Counted from the stretch's first letter, positions 1-8,584 are shown. The stretch: DNA of 13,001 nucleotides from Clostridiales bacterium (GCA_029098065.1 JAQXNP010000055.1:1-13001), one strand, 5' to 3'. Translations and numbers: made by a program. Notes: generated by a model not told the origin, from the sequence alone.

Positions 1-159
1 ACCATCGGACTTGATTACGATGCGCTCACGAAGGAAGAGTTTGTTTCAATCATTAGCGGACTTAAAAAGTCCAAGTACCTGAAAAGCCCCAGCAACCAGC
101 GTGGAAAGGCAAGACCATCGATGATGCCGCACGGTAAAGGCAAAAAAAAACGCAAATAA
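1..159 (+). CDS. C-terminal fragment of an unrecognised protein (5' end outside window)
   Basis: An open frame enters at base 1 and stops at TAA 157-159, giving 52 residues. It starts with TIGLDYDALTKEEF, which looks like the end of a small folded domain, and finishes in a very basic tail (GKGKKKRK), as seen in nucleic-acid-binding proteins. GC content is about 48 percent by eye, clearly below the 60 percent or more of the genes to the right, and codon choice is more A/T-ending. It converges on groEL and is followed after 4 bases by a hairpin terminator, which supports it being a real gene end. I do not recognise the family. A mobile-element or phage origin is possible from composition, but this is inference only. 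Confidence 0.55.
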   Translation, partial: TIGLDYDALTKEEFVSIISGLKKSKYLKSPSNQRGKARPSMMPHGKGKKKRK

Positions 160-163
160 GAAA

Positions 164-197
164 AAATCGGCACCTGCTTTTTGGCAGGTGCCGATTT
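164..197. terminator. Strong hairpin terminator between converging genes
   Basis: A perfect 14-bp stem (164-177 with 184-197) encloses a 6-base loop. On the plus strand it follows the stop at 159 and is trailed by a weak TTTCTGTT. On the minus strand the stem is followed by TTTTTTCTT (from the A-tract at 161-166), a better intrinsic terminator. It can therefore end both the left-edge gene and groES-groEL transcripts, which would carry an untranslated tail of about 145 bases. No other hairpin with a T-run is seen directly after groEL. Confidence 0.8.
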
Positions 198-226
198 CTG
201 TTACCCTATAATGCGCTTGAATTTTT

Positions 227-253
227 GGCGTAAGTGGCGTAAGTTTGGCGTAA
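227..253. repeat. Three short direct repeats of GGCGTAA
   Basis: GGCGTAA occurs at 227-233, 236-242 and 247-253, spaced 9 and 11 bases apart (start to start), in a low-GC stretch of about 110 bases between the terminator at 164-197 and the groEL stop at 308. No gene explains it. Such clustered short repeats can be binding sites for a recombinase or regulator, but nothing in the sequence proves this. Confidence 0.45.
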
Positions 254-307
254 ATCCGCTTTTCCGCATTCAAAAAATCAAGCAATTTCAAGGGGTTGAG
301 GCATTTT

Positions 308-1939
<1,632 letters not shown>

Positions 1940-1982
1940 TTACCTCCAATAAATTCAAATTTCAGTTACGCGATTGGGGATC

Positions 1983-2279
<297 letters not shown>

Positions 2280-2308
2280 CTATTTATCATTTTTCTTATA
2301 AACGTTTC

Positions 2309-2349
2309 AAGCGTGTTAGCACTCATTTTGCCGGAGTGCTAACACGCTT
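2309..2349 (-). promoter_or_regulatory. CIRCE operator (HrcA binding site)
   Basis: TTAGCACTC-N9-GAGTGCTAA lies at 2316-2342 and matches the CIRCE consensus in every position. The dyad extends outward to 16-bp perfect arms (2309-2324 and 2334-2349). HrcA repressor binds this element and is released on heat shock when GroEL is titrated. It sits directly downstream of the -10 element, covering the expected transcription start, and in the 5' leader of groES. Confidence 0.97.
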
Positions 2350-2381
2350 ATTATAATAATCTCGGTTTCCATTTTTGGCAA
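2350..2381 (-). promoter_or_regulatory. Sigma-A promoter of groES-groEL
   Basis: Reading the minus strand: -35 TTGCCA (2376-2381), 17-base spacer, -10 TATTAT (2353-2358). An overlapping TATAAT (2350-2355) lies 20 bases from the -35. The predicted start falls inside the CIRCE dyad, which fits repression by blocking initiation. Confidence 0.8.
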
Positions 2382-2482
2382 GTTTTAATTTTCTTGTTTT
2401 CCGCTGTTTTTATTTGAATCTTTCCGATATTCTTATTTATATTTTATTTTCTGCTTCTTACTTTTATTTTCTTTTGTTTTCT
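2382..2482. other. A/T-rich, strand-biased intergenic tract upstream of the groESL promoter
   Basis: About 100 bases between the lipid kinase stop and the groESL -35 element. The plus strand is almost all T and C, so the minus strand reads as runs of A with some G. No open frame or hairpin is seen, and there is no terminator for the kinase operon here, so read-through into groES is possible. Phased A-tracts upstream of a -35 can act as an UP element or a bent region; that role is inferred. Confidence 0.4.
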
Positions 2483-3433
2483 TTAATTTTTGAAAATCAC
2501 GTCTTTTAAATTGTTAGCAGTCTGTGAACTTTCACGCCAGCCGCACCCGGTCGGATAGAAAAAGTTCACTTTCTTTTCCGAAAGCCGGAGGGTGAACCGC
2601 TTGTCTCTCAGCACCTCTCCGTCCACCACCACGGTGATCTCCTCCCGGCTGGAGAAATCGACCCGGGCGCCGTGATAGTCCCGGACGATCTCCGGACACT
2701 CCCGGTAGCGCCCGGCGGCGTACCGTCCCACATACCGGGCGAACTTCAGCCGGGAGATGTCCCCCACCAGCAGCATATCCAGCACCCCGTCATCGGGCAT
2801 GGCGTCGGCCACCGGGCAGAATCCGCCGCCATAGTGCCGTCCGTTGCAGACGCACAGGATGGCGGTGGGACCCTCGTAATGGATCTCCCCCATGTCCACC
2901 CGCATCGGCCGGGTGATGCCTCCGGCCACGTTGGCGATCAGGGAGAGCACATAGGCGCCGGTGCCGCTGACCAGCGGCAGTTTCTTGTAGCGGTGGACCT
3001 CGGCGGCCACCCGGGCGTCCACCCCCGCGCAGATCACATCCAGGCCCAGCAATCCGTTGCAGTCCATCAGATCCAGGGCGGACTGAGGGCCGTCCCGAAG
3101 GGCGGCCAGATCGGCAAACCGCTTCCGCCCCTCTTTTCCAAAAATGCGCAGAAAATCGTTGGCGGTGCCCATCGGCACGTTGGTCACCGCCGCAAAGTCC
3201 ACTCCCGCCGCGGCGTTCACCACCTCGTTGAGCGTCCCATCCCCGCCGCAGGCGTAGAGCCGCACCGGCTCCCCCCGCTCCAGGGCCCGGAGGGCCAATG
3301 TCCGGGCGTCGCCCGCCCCCTCGGTAAAATACGCCTCATAGTCTCCCCCCAGGACGGCGTCGGCCTGCTCCAGCAGCCGCCGGGCGCTGGAGCGCTTTCC
3401 GGCGGAGGGGTTGATAATCAGAACCTGCCTCAT
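2483..3433 (-). CDS. Diacylglycerol/lipid kinase, YegS/DgkB/BmrU family
   Basis: A 316-residue cytoplasmic lipid kinase of the soluble DAGK-catalytic family, which phosphorylates diacylglycerol or a related lipid to return it to phospholipid synthesis. The N-terminal INPSAGK strand, the nucleotide-binding GGDGTLNEV (residues 63-71) and PMGTANDF (87-94) are all present, followed by the beta-rich second domain with GGGFCPVADAMPDDGVLD. Length fits the family (about 290-320). The last 20 or so residues are poorer in GC and look like a non-conserved extension. ATG 3431-3433 lies 3 bases after the stop of the SLH gene and has no strong ribosome site of its own, so translation is probably coupled to it. 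Whether the substrate is diacylglycerol (DgkB) or another lipid cannot be told from this sequence. Confidence 0.9.
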   Translation of the reverse strand: MRQVLIINPSAGKRSSARRLLEQADAVLGGDYEAYFTEGAGDARTLALRALERGEPVRLYACGGDGTLNEVVNAAAGVDFAAVTNVPMGTANDFLRIFGKEGRKRFADLAALRDGPQSALDLMDCNGLLGLDVICAGVDARVAAEVHRYKKLPLVSGTGAYVLSLIANVAGGITRPMRVDMGEIHYEGPTAILCVCNGRHYGGGFCPVADAMPDDGVLDMLLVGDISRLKFARYVGRYAAGRYRECPEIVRDYHGARVDFSSREEITVVVDGEVLRDKRFTLRLSEKKVNFFYPTGCGWRESSQTANNLKDVIFKN

Positions 3434-3436
3434 CGC

Positions 3437-4564
3437 TTAGAAGAACGTGATCCGCTGCTCCGGCCGGGCCAGCCGGGCAGCCAGAGCGGCGGCGGCGCCC
3501 CGGGTGGTGGTGCCATCGGGGTCAAACCTCAGGCTTCCGTCCACCCCGGTGAAGATCCCCTTCGCGTAGAGTCCGCAGATGGCGTCGGCCCCCGGATCGG
3601 AGGGGGCGACGTCCTTCACCGAGGCTCGCACCCGGGCCAGGCTGTTTCGCTCGGGCAGGCTTCTGGCCAGGCTGGTGGCGGCGAACACCTGGGCCAGCTC
3701 CCGCCGGGTAATGGGCCGGTCATAGCTGTCGAACTGCCCCCGGCTGATGATCCCGCCCGCCAGGCAGTAGGTCACCGCCGCGGTGTACCAGAGCTTGCTG
3801 TCATAGGTGGTGGTATGGAAGTCATCCCCCCGGTAGCGGCTCTCCATGTTGGCGGCCATCTGGATGGCCTCGGCCACGGTCACCGCCCGATCCGGCTCAA
3901 ACCGTCCGCCGCCCGTCCCCGACATGATACCGGTATTGTAGGCCAGATCCACCCACAGGGCGTACCAGTCTTTCCCCTTCACATCGGAAAAAACGGGCAG
4001 TTTCCCCTTGGTCAGCGGAAACTGGCTCCCCTCGACACCGAGCTCTTCCAGCCGGGTCGGGATCTGATAGAGCGGCACAACGGTCCGCTTTCCGTCCCGG
4101 GCGGTGAGAATCAGGGCATCCAGCCCGCCGCTGCTGCCCAGCTCCGCTTTCTTGTAAGTAAGCGGCCAGACCTGATTGGTGAGATTTCCGGCGGCATCCC
4201 GGTAGGACAGCACGCTGACCACGCCCCAGCTGCCCCCCTTCTGCGCGGTGTAGAGGCCATAGCCCGCCGGCATCAGGGTGTCATACTCCGGCGGGATGAG
4301 ATAGGTCCCGTCGGGCCGGATGACCCCCAGCTTTCCGTGGAGGTTCACCGCCGCCATCCCCAGGGAAAAGGACACCACCGAGTCATACTGCAGGGGAATG
4401 ACCACCTGACCGGCGGCGTTGGCAAAGCCCCACCTGCCGTTTTCCTCAGCCTGGGCCAGCCCCTCGCTGTATCCGTAAATGGTGAGGGCCCTGGCCCCCG
4501 GCAGGGCGGAGACCAGCAGGCACAGGCACACCGCCAGCGCCGTCAGCCGTGTTCTGAATTTCAT
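3437..4564 (-). CDS. Secreted protein with N-terminal WG repeats and C-terminal SLH domains
   Basis: A 375-residue exported protein. A signal peptide (about residues 1-26: basic start, hydrophobic core, cut near ARA) is followed by WG-type repeats, GRWGFANAAGQVVIPLQYD (43-61) and a second unit GKLGVIRPDGTYLIPPEYD (77-95), with a weaker third around GSWGVVSV (111-118). Residues from about 192 hold S-layer homology domains: one at 192-245 (FSDVKGKDWY ... GGRFEPDRAVTVAEA), one at 259-298 (ending DRPITRRELAQVFAA) and one at 316-370 (VKDVAPSDPGADAI ... RFDPDGTTTRGAAA). SLH domains usually tether proteins to pyruvylated or similar cell-wall polymers. The role of the WG part is unknown. Its ATG overlaps the methyltransferase stop by 4 bases (4561-4564), so it is the middle gene of a three-gene operon. 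Confidence 0.88.
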   Translation of the reverse strand: MKFRTRLTALAVCLCLLVSALPGARALTIYGYSEGLAQAEENGRWGFANAAGQVVIPLQYDSVVSFSLGMAAVNLHGKLGVIRPDGTYLIPPEYDTLMPAGYGLYTAQKGGSWGVVSVLSYRDAAGNLTNQVWPLTYKKAELGSSGGLDALILTARDGKRTVVPLYQIPTRLEELGVEGSQFPLTKGKLPVFSDVKGKDWYALWVDLAYNTGIMSGTGGGRFEPDRAVTVAEAIQMAANMESRYRGDDFHTTTYDSKLWYTAAVTYCLAGGIISRGQFDSYDRPITRRELAQVFAATSLARSLPERNSLARVRASVKDVAPSDPGADAICGLYAKGIFTGVDGSLRFDPDGTTTRGAAAALAARLARPEQRITFF

Positions 4565-5694
4565 GTCTTTCCTCTCTTCCCCAGATATTGAAACAGATCA
4601 CATTTGAGCATTCCGTTATAAAGCTTCCGTTTTTTATCCGCCGTCCTGCCGAAGGTCCGCTCGAACTCGGTGTGGGAGGACAGCAGATAGAGGCTCCAGC
4701 CGGAGGGCATGGCCTTCCACGCCTGTCCGAAATCAGCGTAGAGCTCCTCGGCCTCTTTCCTGTCCGACAGCCGCTCTCCGTAGGGCGGATTGGTCACCAC
4801 CCGGCCCGCCTCTCCGCCGGGGTGGAAGGCGGCGGCGTCCGCCTGCGCGAACCGGACGAGGTCCTCCACCCCCGCCTTTTCGGCGTTGGCCCGGGCTATG
4901 TCCACCGCCCGGGCGTCGATGTCGCTGCCCATAATATCGTAGTTCCCGTCGTACTCCAGATCCATGGCCCGGTCCGCCTCCTCCATCCAGACAGAGGAAG
5001 GCAGCCACGCCCATTTTTGGGCGGAAAAGGTTCTGTCCAGGCCTGGCGCCCTGTTCTTGGCGATCAGAGCCGCCTCGATGGGGATGGTGCCCGAGCCGCA
5101 GAAGGGATCCCGGAAGGGCTCTTTCCCCCGATACCGGGAGATCATCACCATCCCGGCGGCCAGGGTCTCCCGGAGGGGGGCGGCCACCCCCACCGCCCGG
5201 TAGCCCCGCTTGTGGAGGCTGGGGCCGGAGGTATCCAGATAGAGCTCCGCCGTGTCCTTCATCAGGAGAAACTGCACCTGACAGACCGCGCCGGTCTCGG
5301 GCAGATGCTCCAGGCCGTATTTCCCTCCCAGCCGGTCGGCCACCGCCGCCCGTATGACGGCGGTGCACCGGGGAACGGAGTGGAGCCGGGAATCCAGGCT
5401 ATGCCCTTTCACCGGAAAGACCCCGTCTCTCGGAACGAACTCCTCCCAGGGCAGGGCCCGGACCCCCTGATAGAGCGCGTCAAAGTCCGGGGCGTCAAAC
5501 CGGCCCAGACGGATCAGCACCCGTTCGCCTGTGCGCAGATTCAGGTTTGCCCGGACAATTCCGGCAGGGCCGCACTCGCACAGCACCCGGCCGTTTTCCG
5601 CCCGGACCTGTTCCAGATCCATCCGCCGCAGTTCCTCGGCGCAGAGTCCCTCCAACCCGAAGAGGGTGGGGACGGAGAGGGTGTAGCGTTCCAT
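4561..5694 (-). CDS. THUMP-domain class I RNA methyltransferase (RlmL/YpsC-like, 23S rRNA guanine-N2)
   Basis: A 377-residue SAM-dependent RNA methyltransferase. The N-terminal half carries a THUMP RNA-binding region (about 45-155), followed by LDTSGPSLHKRGYR, typical of the UPF0020 family. The Rossmann domain contains DPFCGSGTIPIEAA (196-209) and the catalytic NPPYGERL (302-309). Members of this family (E. coli RlmL N-terminal domain, B. subtilis YpsC) modify 23S rRNA at G2445-equivalent positions; the exact target is inferred from family. ATG 5692-5694 has AAGGAG at 5702-5707, 7 bases upstream. It is the first gene of the operon that includes the SLH protein and lipid kinase, and has its own promoter at 5729-5758. 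Confidence 0.92.
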   Translation of the reverse strand: MERYTLSVPTLFGLEGLCAEELRRMDLEQVRAENGRVLCECGPAGIVRANLNLRTGERVLIRLGRFDAPDFDALYQGVRALPWEEFVPRDGVFPVKGHSLDSRLHSVPRCTAVIRAAVADRLGGKYGLEHLPETGAVCQVQFLLMKDTAELYLDTSGPSLHKRGYRAVGVAAPLRETLAAGMVMISRYRGKEPFRDPFCGSGTIPIEAALIAKNRAPGLDRTFSAQKWAWLPSSVWMEEADRAMDLEYDGNYDIMGSDIDARAVDIARANAEKAGVEDLVRFAQADAAAFHPGGEAGRVVTNPPYGERLSDRKEAEELYADFGQAWKAMPSGWSLYLLSSHTEFERTFGRTADKKRKLYNGMLKCDLFQYLGKRGKT

Positions 5695-5728
5695 GGCAGA
5701 GCTCCTTCTTTCCTTTGTTTTCAGATCA

Positions 5729-5758
5729 ATTATACTATATTTATTTCTTTCTTTTCAA
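5729..5758 (-). promoter_or_regulatory. Sigma-A promoter of the methyltransferase-SLH-lipid kinase operon
   Basis: On the minus strand: -35 TTGAAA (5753-5758), 18-base spacer, -10 TATAAT (5729-5734, perfect). It gives a leader of roughly 30 bases before the ATG at 5694. Confidence 0.85.
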
Positions 5759-5770
5759 TAGCCATCGTTC

Positions 5771-5835
5771 CCCGGCGGAACCGCCGGGCCGGGACAGACC
5801 GTTTCCCCGGGGAGGCGGAAGGGATTTTATCCGCC
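5771..5835. repeat. Cluster of GC-rich palindromes between divergent promoters
   Basis: Three dyads lie between the two divergent promoters: CCCGGCGG-AA-CCGCCGGG (5771-5788), a CCCCGGGG palindrome near 5804-5811, and GGCGGA-N10-TCCGCC (5814-5819 with 5830-5835). None is followed by a proper T-run, and both flanking transcripts start outside and run away from it, so they are not needed as terminators. They may be operator or insulating sequences; the role is unknown. Confidence 0.5.
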
Positions 5836-5861
5836 TTTCCCTTCCCTTTCTCTCCCGGATA

Positions 5862-5870
5862 TGATATACT
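5862..5870 (+). promoter_or_regulatory. Extended -10 promoter of the nfeD-SPFH operon
   Basis: TGATATACT at 5862-5870 gives an extended -10 (TGn plus TATACT, 5 of 6). The -35 region is pyrimidine-rich and poor, which the TG extension commonly offsets. The expected start is about 18 bases before the ATG at 5896. Confidence 0.6.
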
Positions 5871-5895
5871 GAATTTCAGAAAGGAGCTGATCGGT

Positions 5896-6342
5896 ATGCC
5901 CTGGCTTCCCAGTGCGGTATGGTTGGTGCTGCTCGTTCTTTTCGGAGCAGCGGAGGCGCTCACAGTGGGGCTTGTTTCCATCTGGTTTGCCGCAGGCGCC
6001 CTTGCCGCTCTGCTCTCCACCTTTTTCACAGACAACGTGTGGCTCCAGGCCGTTATTTTTCTGGCGGTCTCCGCCGTCACACTGGCCCTGGTCCGTCCTC
6101 TGGCCCGGAAATACTTCTCCCCCAGCCGGACGGCCACCAATGCCGACCGGCTCATCGGCCGGAACGCCCTTGTCACCGAGGAGATCGATGACTTAACCGC
6201 CACCGGCGCGGTAAAAATTGATGGGGCTGAATGGACCGCCCGGTCCGAGTCCTCCGCTCCGATCCCGGTTGGAGAAACTGTCACCATCCTTCGTATCGAG
6301 GGAGTGAAGCTCATCGTAGCTCCCGTCCACAGAAAGGAGTAA
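5896..6342 (+). CDS. NfeD-like membrane protein (short NfeD1b/YbbJ type)
   Basis: A 148-residue inner-membrane protein. Hydrophobic segments at about 6-24, 27-43 and 48-67 are followed by a cytoplasmic OB-fold region (about 84-145) with the typical IGRNALV ... GAVKIDGAEWTARSES ... IPVGETVTI pattern and final GVKLIVAP. Short NfeD proteins lack the N-terminal ClpP-like protease domain and bind SPFH partners in lipid domains. ATG 5896-5898 has AAAGGAG ahead of it. The stop is 5 bases before the SPFH gene, whose ribosome site (GGAG 6336-6339) is formed by the last codons of this gene, so the two are coupled. Longer in-frame starts upstream would read into the promoter and are rejected. Confidence 0.88.
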   Translation: MPWLPSAVWLVLLVLFGAAEALTVGLVSIWFAAGALAALLSTFFTDNVWLQAVIFLAVSAVTLALVRPLARKYFSPSRTATNADRLIGRNALVTEEIDDLTATGAVKIDGAEWTARSESSAPIPVGETVTILRIEGVKLIVAPVHRKE

Positions 6343-6347
6343 AAGTC

Positions 6348-7295
6348 ATGCCATTCTTCAAAGCGTTCATCCCCCTTGTTCTGGTGATCCTCGTTCTCCT
6401 GATCCTGGCTTTTAACATCAAGGTGGTCCAGCAGTCCCGCGCCTATGTGGTGGAGCGGCTGGGCGCTTTCCACTCCGTCTGGGGGGTGGGCATCCACTTC
6501 AAGATCCCCTTTATCGAGCGGGTGGCCAAGGCGGTCTCCCTGAAGGAACAGGTGGTGGATTTTGATCCCCAGCCCGTCATCACCAAGGACAACGTCACCA
6601 TGCAGATCGACACGGTCATCTATTTCCAGATCACCGATCCCAAGCTCTATACCTATGGTGTGGAGCACCCCATGTCCGCCATCGAAAACCTCACCGCCAC
6701 CACGCTCCGGAACATCATCGGCGAGCTGGAGCTGGATCAGACCCTCACCAGCCGGGATATCATCAACTCCAAGATGCGCTCTCTGCTGGACGAGGCCACC
6801 GATCCCTGGGGCATCAAGGTCAACCGGGTGGAACTGAAGAACATCATGCCCCCCAAGGACATCCAGGAGTCCATGGAGAAGCAGATGCGGGCCGAGCGGG
6901 AACGCCGGGAGGCCATCCTTCAGGCCGAGGGCCAGAAACAGTCTCAGATCCTGGTGGCCGAGGGCGAAAAGCAGTCCGCCATCCTGAAGGCCGAAGCCGC
7001 CAAGGAGGCCGCCATCAAGAAGGCCGAGGGCGAAAAGGCGGCCCGGATCATGGCCGCCGAGGCGGAGGCCCAGGCGATTCTTCAGGTCCAGCAGGCCACC
7101 GCTCAGGCGCTGAAGCTGCTGAACGAGGCCGCCCCCACCGATCAGGTGGTGAAGCTGAAGGCTCTGGACGCCTTCGCCAAGGCTGCCGACGGAAAGGCCA
7201 CCAAACTCATCATTCCCTCTGAGATCCAGGGATTGGCCGGTCTGGCCGCCAGCGCCAAAGAGCTGCTCACCGACGCAGAGAAAAACGGCAAATAA
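6348..7295 (+). CDS. SPFH/Band 7 (stomatin-paraslipin, QmcA-like) membrane protein
   Basis: A 315-residue flotillin/stomatin-family scaffold protein. One N-terminal membrane helix (residues 5-23) is followed by the SPFH domain (about 25-180: VVQQSRAYVVERLG, GIHFKIPFIERV, ITDPKLYTYGVEHP, MRSLLDEATDPWGIKVNRVE). Then comes a charged helical coiled-coil built of five 11-residue repeats starting xAE (192-246), and a small C-terminal domain ending in LLTDAEKNGK. Such proteins form large membrane-bound rings and are thought to organise membrane domains and guard membrane proteins. The start at 6348 is chosen because it gives the membrane helix at once and has GGAG at 6336-6339; an earlier in-frame ATG at 6231 lies inside nfeD. 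The nfeD-SPFH order matches E. coli and Bacillus partner pairs. Confidence 0.93.
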   Translation: MPFFKAFIPLVLVILVLLILAFNIKVVQQSRAYVVERLGAFHSVWGVGIHFKIPFIERVAKAVSLKEQVVDFDPQPVITKDNVTMQIDTVIYFQITDPKLYTYGVEHPMSAIENLTATTLRNIIGELELDQTLTSRDIINSKMRSLLDEATDPWGIKVNRVELKNIMPPKDIQESMEKQMRAERERREAILQAEGQKQSQILVAEGEKQSAILKAEAAKEAAIKKAEGEKAARIMAAEAEAQAILQVQQATAQALKLLNEAAPTDQVVKLKALDAFAKAADGKATKLIIPSEIQGLAGLAASAKELLTDAEKNGK

Positions 7296-7305
7296 GATTC
7301 CCGCT

Positions 7306-7342
7306 AAGGGGGCGGATATCCGCGGGATATCCGCCCCCTTTT
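7306..7342 (+). terminator. Intrinsic terminator after the nfeD-SPFH operon
   Basis: A 16-bp perfect stem (7306-7321 with 7325-7340) with a 3-base loop and four T (7339-7342), 10 bases after the SPFH stop. It also lies only about 10 bases before the NUDIX ribosome site. No clear separate promoter for the NUDIX gene is visible after it, so some read-through may feed that gene. Confidence 0.8.
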
Positions 7343-7368
7343 CCAACACTTCAAGGAGGTCTCCCGCC

Positions 7369-7941
7369 GTGTATGCAGATGATATCGCCGCCTATGTGCC
7401 CCAGTCGGAGGCGGAGGCCGCTGATCAGGAACAGATGCTGGCCTATATCCGTCAATTTCCCGACACCATCCTGACCCGGGAGAACAAGTGGGCCCATCTC
7501 ACCGCCTCCGGCTTCATCCTCAGCGCCGATGGGGAATGGGTCCTCATGGCCCACCACAACATCTACCGGGTGTGGGCCTGGACCGGGGGCCATGCCGACG
7601 GGGACCCCGATCTGCTGTCGGTGGCCCTCCGGGAGGCTCGGGAGGAGACCGGAGCGGCCCGCATCCGCCCTCTGTCCTCCTCCATCGCCTCGCTGGAGAT
7701 CCTGCCCGTGTGGGGCCATGTGAAACGGGGGGTGTATGTCCCGACCCATCTTCACCTCAACGTCTCCTATCTTCTCACCGCCGGCCGGGACAGCGCCCTC
7801 ACCGTCCGGGAGGGGGAAAACACCGGTGTGGCCTGGCTGCCGGCGGACCGGCTGCCCGAACTCACCAACGAGTGGCAGATGGACCCGGTCTATGCCAAAC
7901 TGCTGAAACGGGGCCGGGCTCTGCTGGGCCTGTCCGGGTGA
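7369..7941 (+). CDS. NUDIX hydrolase
   Basis: A 190-residue enzyme of the NUDIX superfamily, which cleaves nucleoside diphosphates linked to another group. The start is GTG 7369-7371, supported by a full AAGGAGGT at 7353-7360, 8 bases upstream; no in-frame ATG lies near. An N-terminal helix region (1-45) leads into SGFILSADGEWVLMAHH and the NUDIX box GGHADGDPDLLSVALREAREETGA, split as GGHADGDPD (73-81) and REAREETGA (88-96). The core REuxEExG is intact, but the earlier conserved Glu of Gx5E is Pro80, flanked by Asp79 and Asp81. The later part, WLPADRLPELTNEWQMDPVY, is conserved in related clostridial proteins as I recall them. The substrate cannot be deduced; the gene is probably a housecleaning pyrophosphohydrolase. 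Neighbouring inorganic pyrophosphatase could remove its pyrophosphate product if one is formed. Confidence 0.88.
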   Translation: MYADDIAAYVPQSEAEAADQEQMLAYIRQFPDTILTRENKWAHLTASGFILSADGEWVLMAHHNIYRVWAWTGGHADGDPDLLSVALREAREETGAARIRPLSSSIASLEILPVWGHVKRGVYVPTHLHLNVSYLLTAGRDSALTVREGENTGVAWLPADRLPELTNEWQMDPVYAKLLKRGRALLGLSG

Positions 7942-7972
7942 AAAAGAGGGGCAGGACTTTCCTCTCCCCGCC

Positions 7973-8001
7973 TTGTATTTCCCCGTCGAACCGTTTATAA
8001 T
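7973..8001 (+). promoter_or_regulatory. Sigma-A promoter of the pyrophosphatase gene
   Basis: -35 TTGTAT (7973-7978), 17-base spacer, -10 TATAAT (7996-8001, perfect). The leader of about 45 bases ends in AAAGGAG (8039-8045), 8 bases before the ATG. Confidence 0.85.
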
Positions 8002-8053
8002 GGGAGTGGAGACCTGTTCACAAACCAGAACGTAACACAAAGGAGTTTTTCTC

Positions 8054-8584
8054 ATGAGCAACATCTGGCATGATATGGACCCCAAACGCATCACCCCGCA
8101 GGACTTTGTCGCTGTCATCGAGATCCCCCAGGGCAGCAAGAAAAAATATGAGCTGGACAAATCCACCGGCCTCATTATTCTGGACCGAATTCTCTATACC
8201 TCCACTCATTATCCCGCCAACTACGGCTTCATTCCCCGGACTTACGGCGATGACGGTGATCCTCTGGACGTGCTGGTTCTCTGCTCCGAGGTGCTGGATC
8301 CCCTGACCCTGGCCCGCTGCTACCCCAGCGGCTATATCTCCATGCTGGACGGGGGAAAGAACGACGAGAAGATCATCGCCATCCCCTTTGCCGATCCCAC
8401 CTACAACAGCTACAAGGATATCTCCGAGCTGCCCGATCATATTTTTGACGAAATGGCCCACTTCTTCACCGTCTACAAGACCCTCGAAGGGAAAGAGACC
8501 GTGGCCGGAGACGTCAAGAACCGGGAAGCCGCCGAGGAGGTCATCCGCGCCGCCATTACCCATTACAAGGACTGCTTCTGCTGA
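8054..8584 (+). CDS. ppa: Inorganic pyrophosphatase, family I
   Basis: A 176-residue soluble enzyme that hydrolyses pyrophosphate to two phosphates, pulling biosynthetic reactions forward. The family I signature DGDPLDV is at 67-73. Active-site residues line up with E. coli PPase at a constant offset of two: Glu23, Lys31, Glu33, Arg45, Tyr57, Asp67, Asp69, Asp72, Asp99, Asp104 and Lys106; the Tyr-Lys pair near the C-terminus is at 141-142. Length is the family norm. It has its own promoter and stands alone between the NUDIX gene and glf. It is not a family II (DHH) enzyme, which many Firmicutes use instead. Confidence 0.95.
   Translation: MSNIWHDMDPKRITPQDFVAVIEIPQGSKKKYELDKSTGLIILDRILYTSTHYPANYGFIPRTYGDDGDPLDVLVLCSEVLDPLTLARCYPSGYISMLDGGKNDEKIIAIPFADPTYNSYKDISELPDHIFDEMAHFFTVYKTLEGKETVAGDVKNREAAEEVIRAAITHYKDCFC

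Noticed and set aside
46..291. Minus-strand 81-codon frame over the terminator region
   Set aside because: It runs through the strong hairpin and the repeat, has no ribosome site, and lies opposite the left-edge gene.
2672..4591. Long plus-strand open frame opposite the lipid kinase and SLH genes
   Set aside because: It is the mirror of two recognisable proteins on the other strand, with low-complexity Gly/Pro/His composition; an artefact of high GC.
5730..7349. Minus-strand open frame opposite nfeD and SPFH
   Set aside because: Antisense to two well-supported genes in an operon, overlaps two promoters, and shows no domain.
7945..7967. Possible terminator between the NUDIX and ppa genes
   Set aside because: Only a 5-bp AGAGG/CCTCT stem and no T-run; too weak to call.
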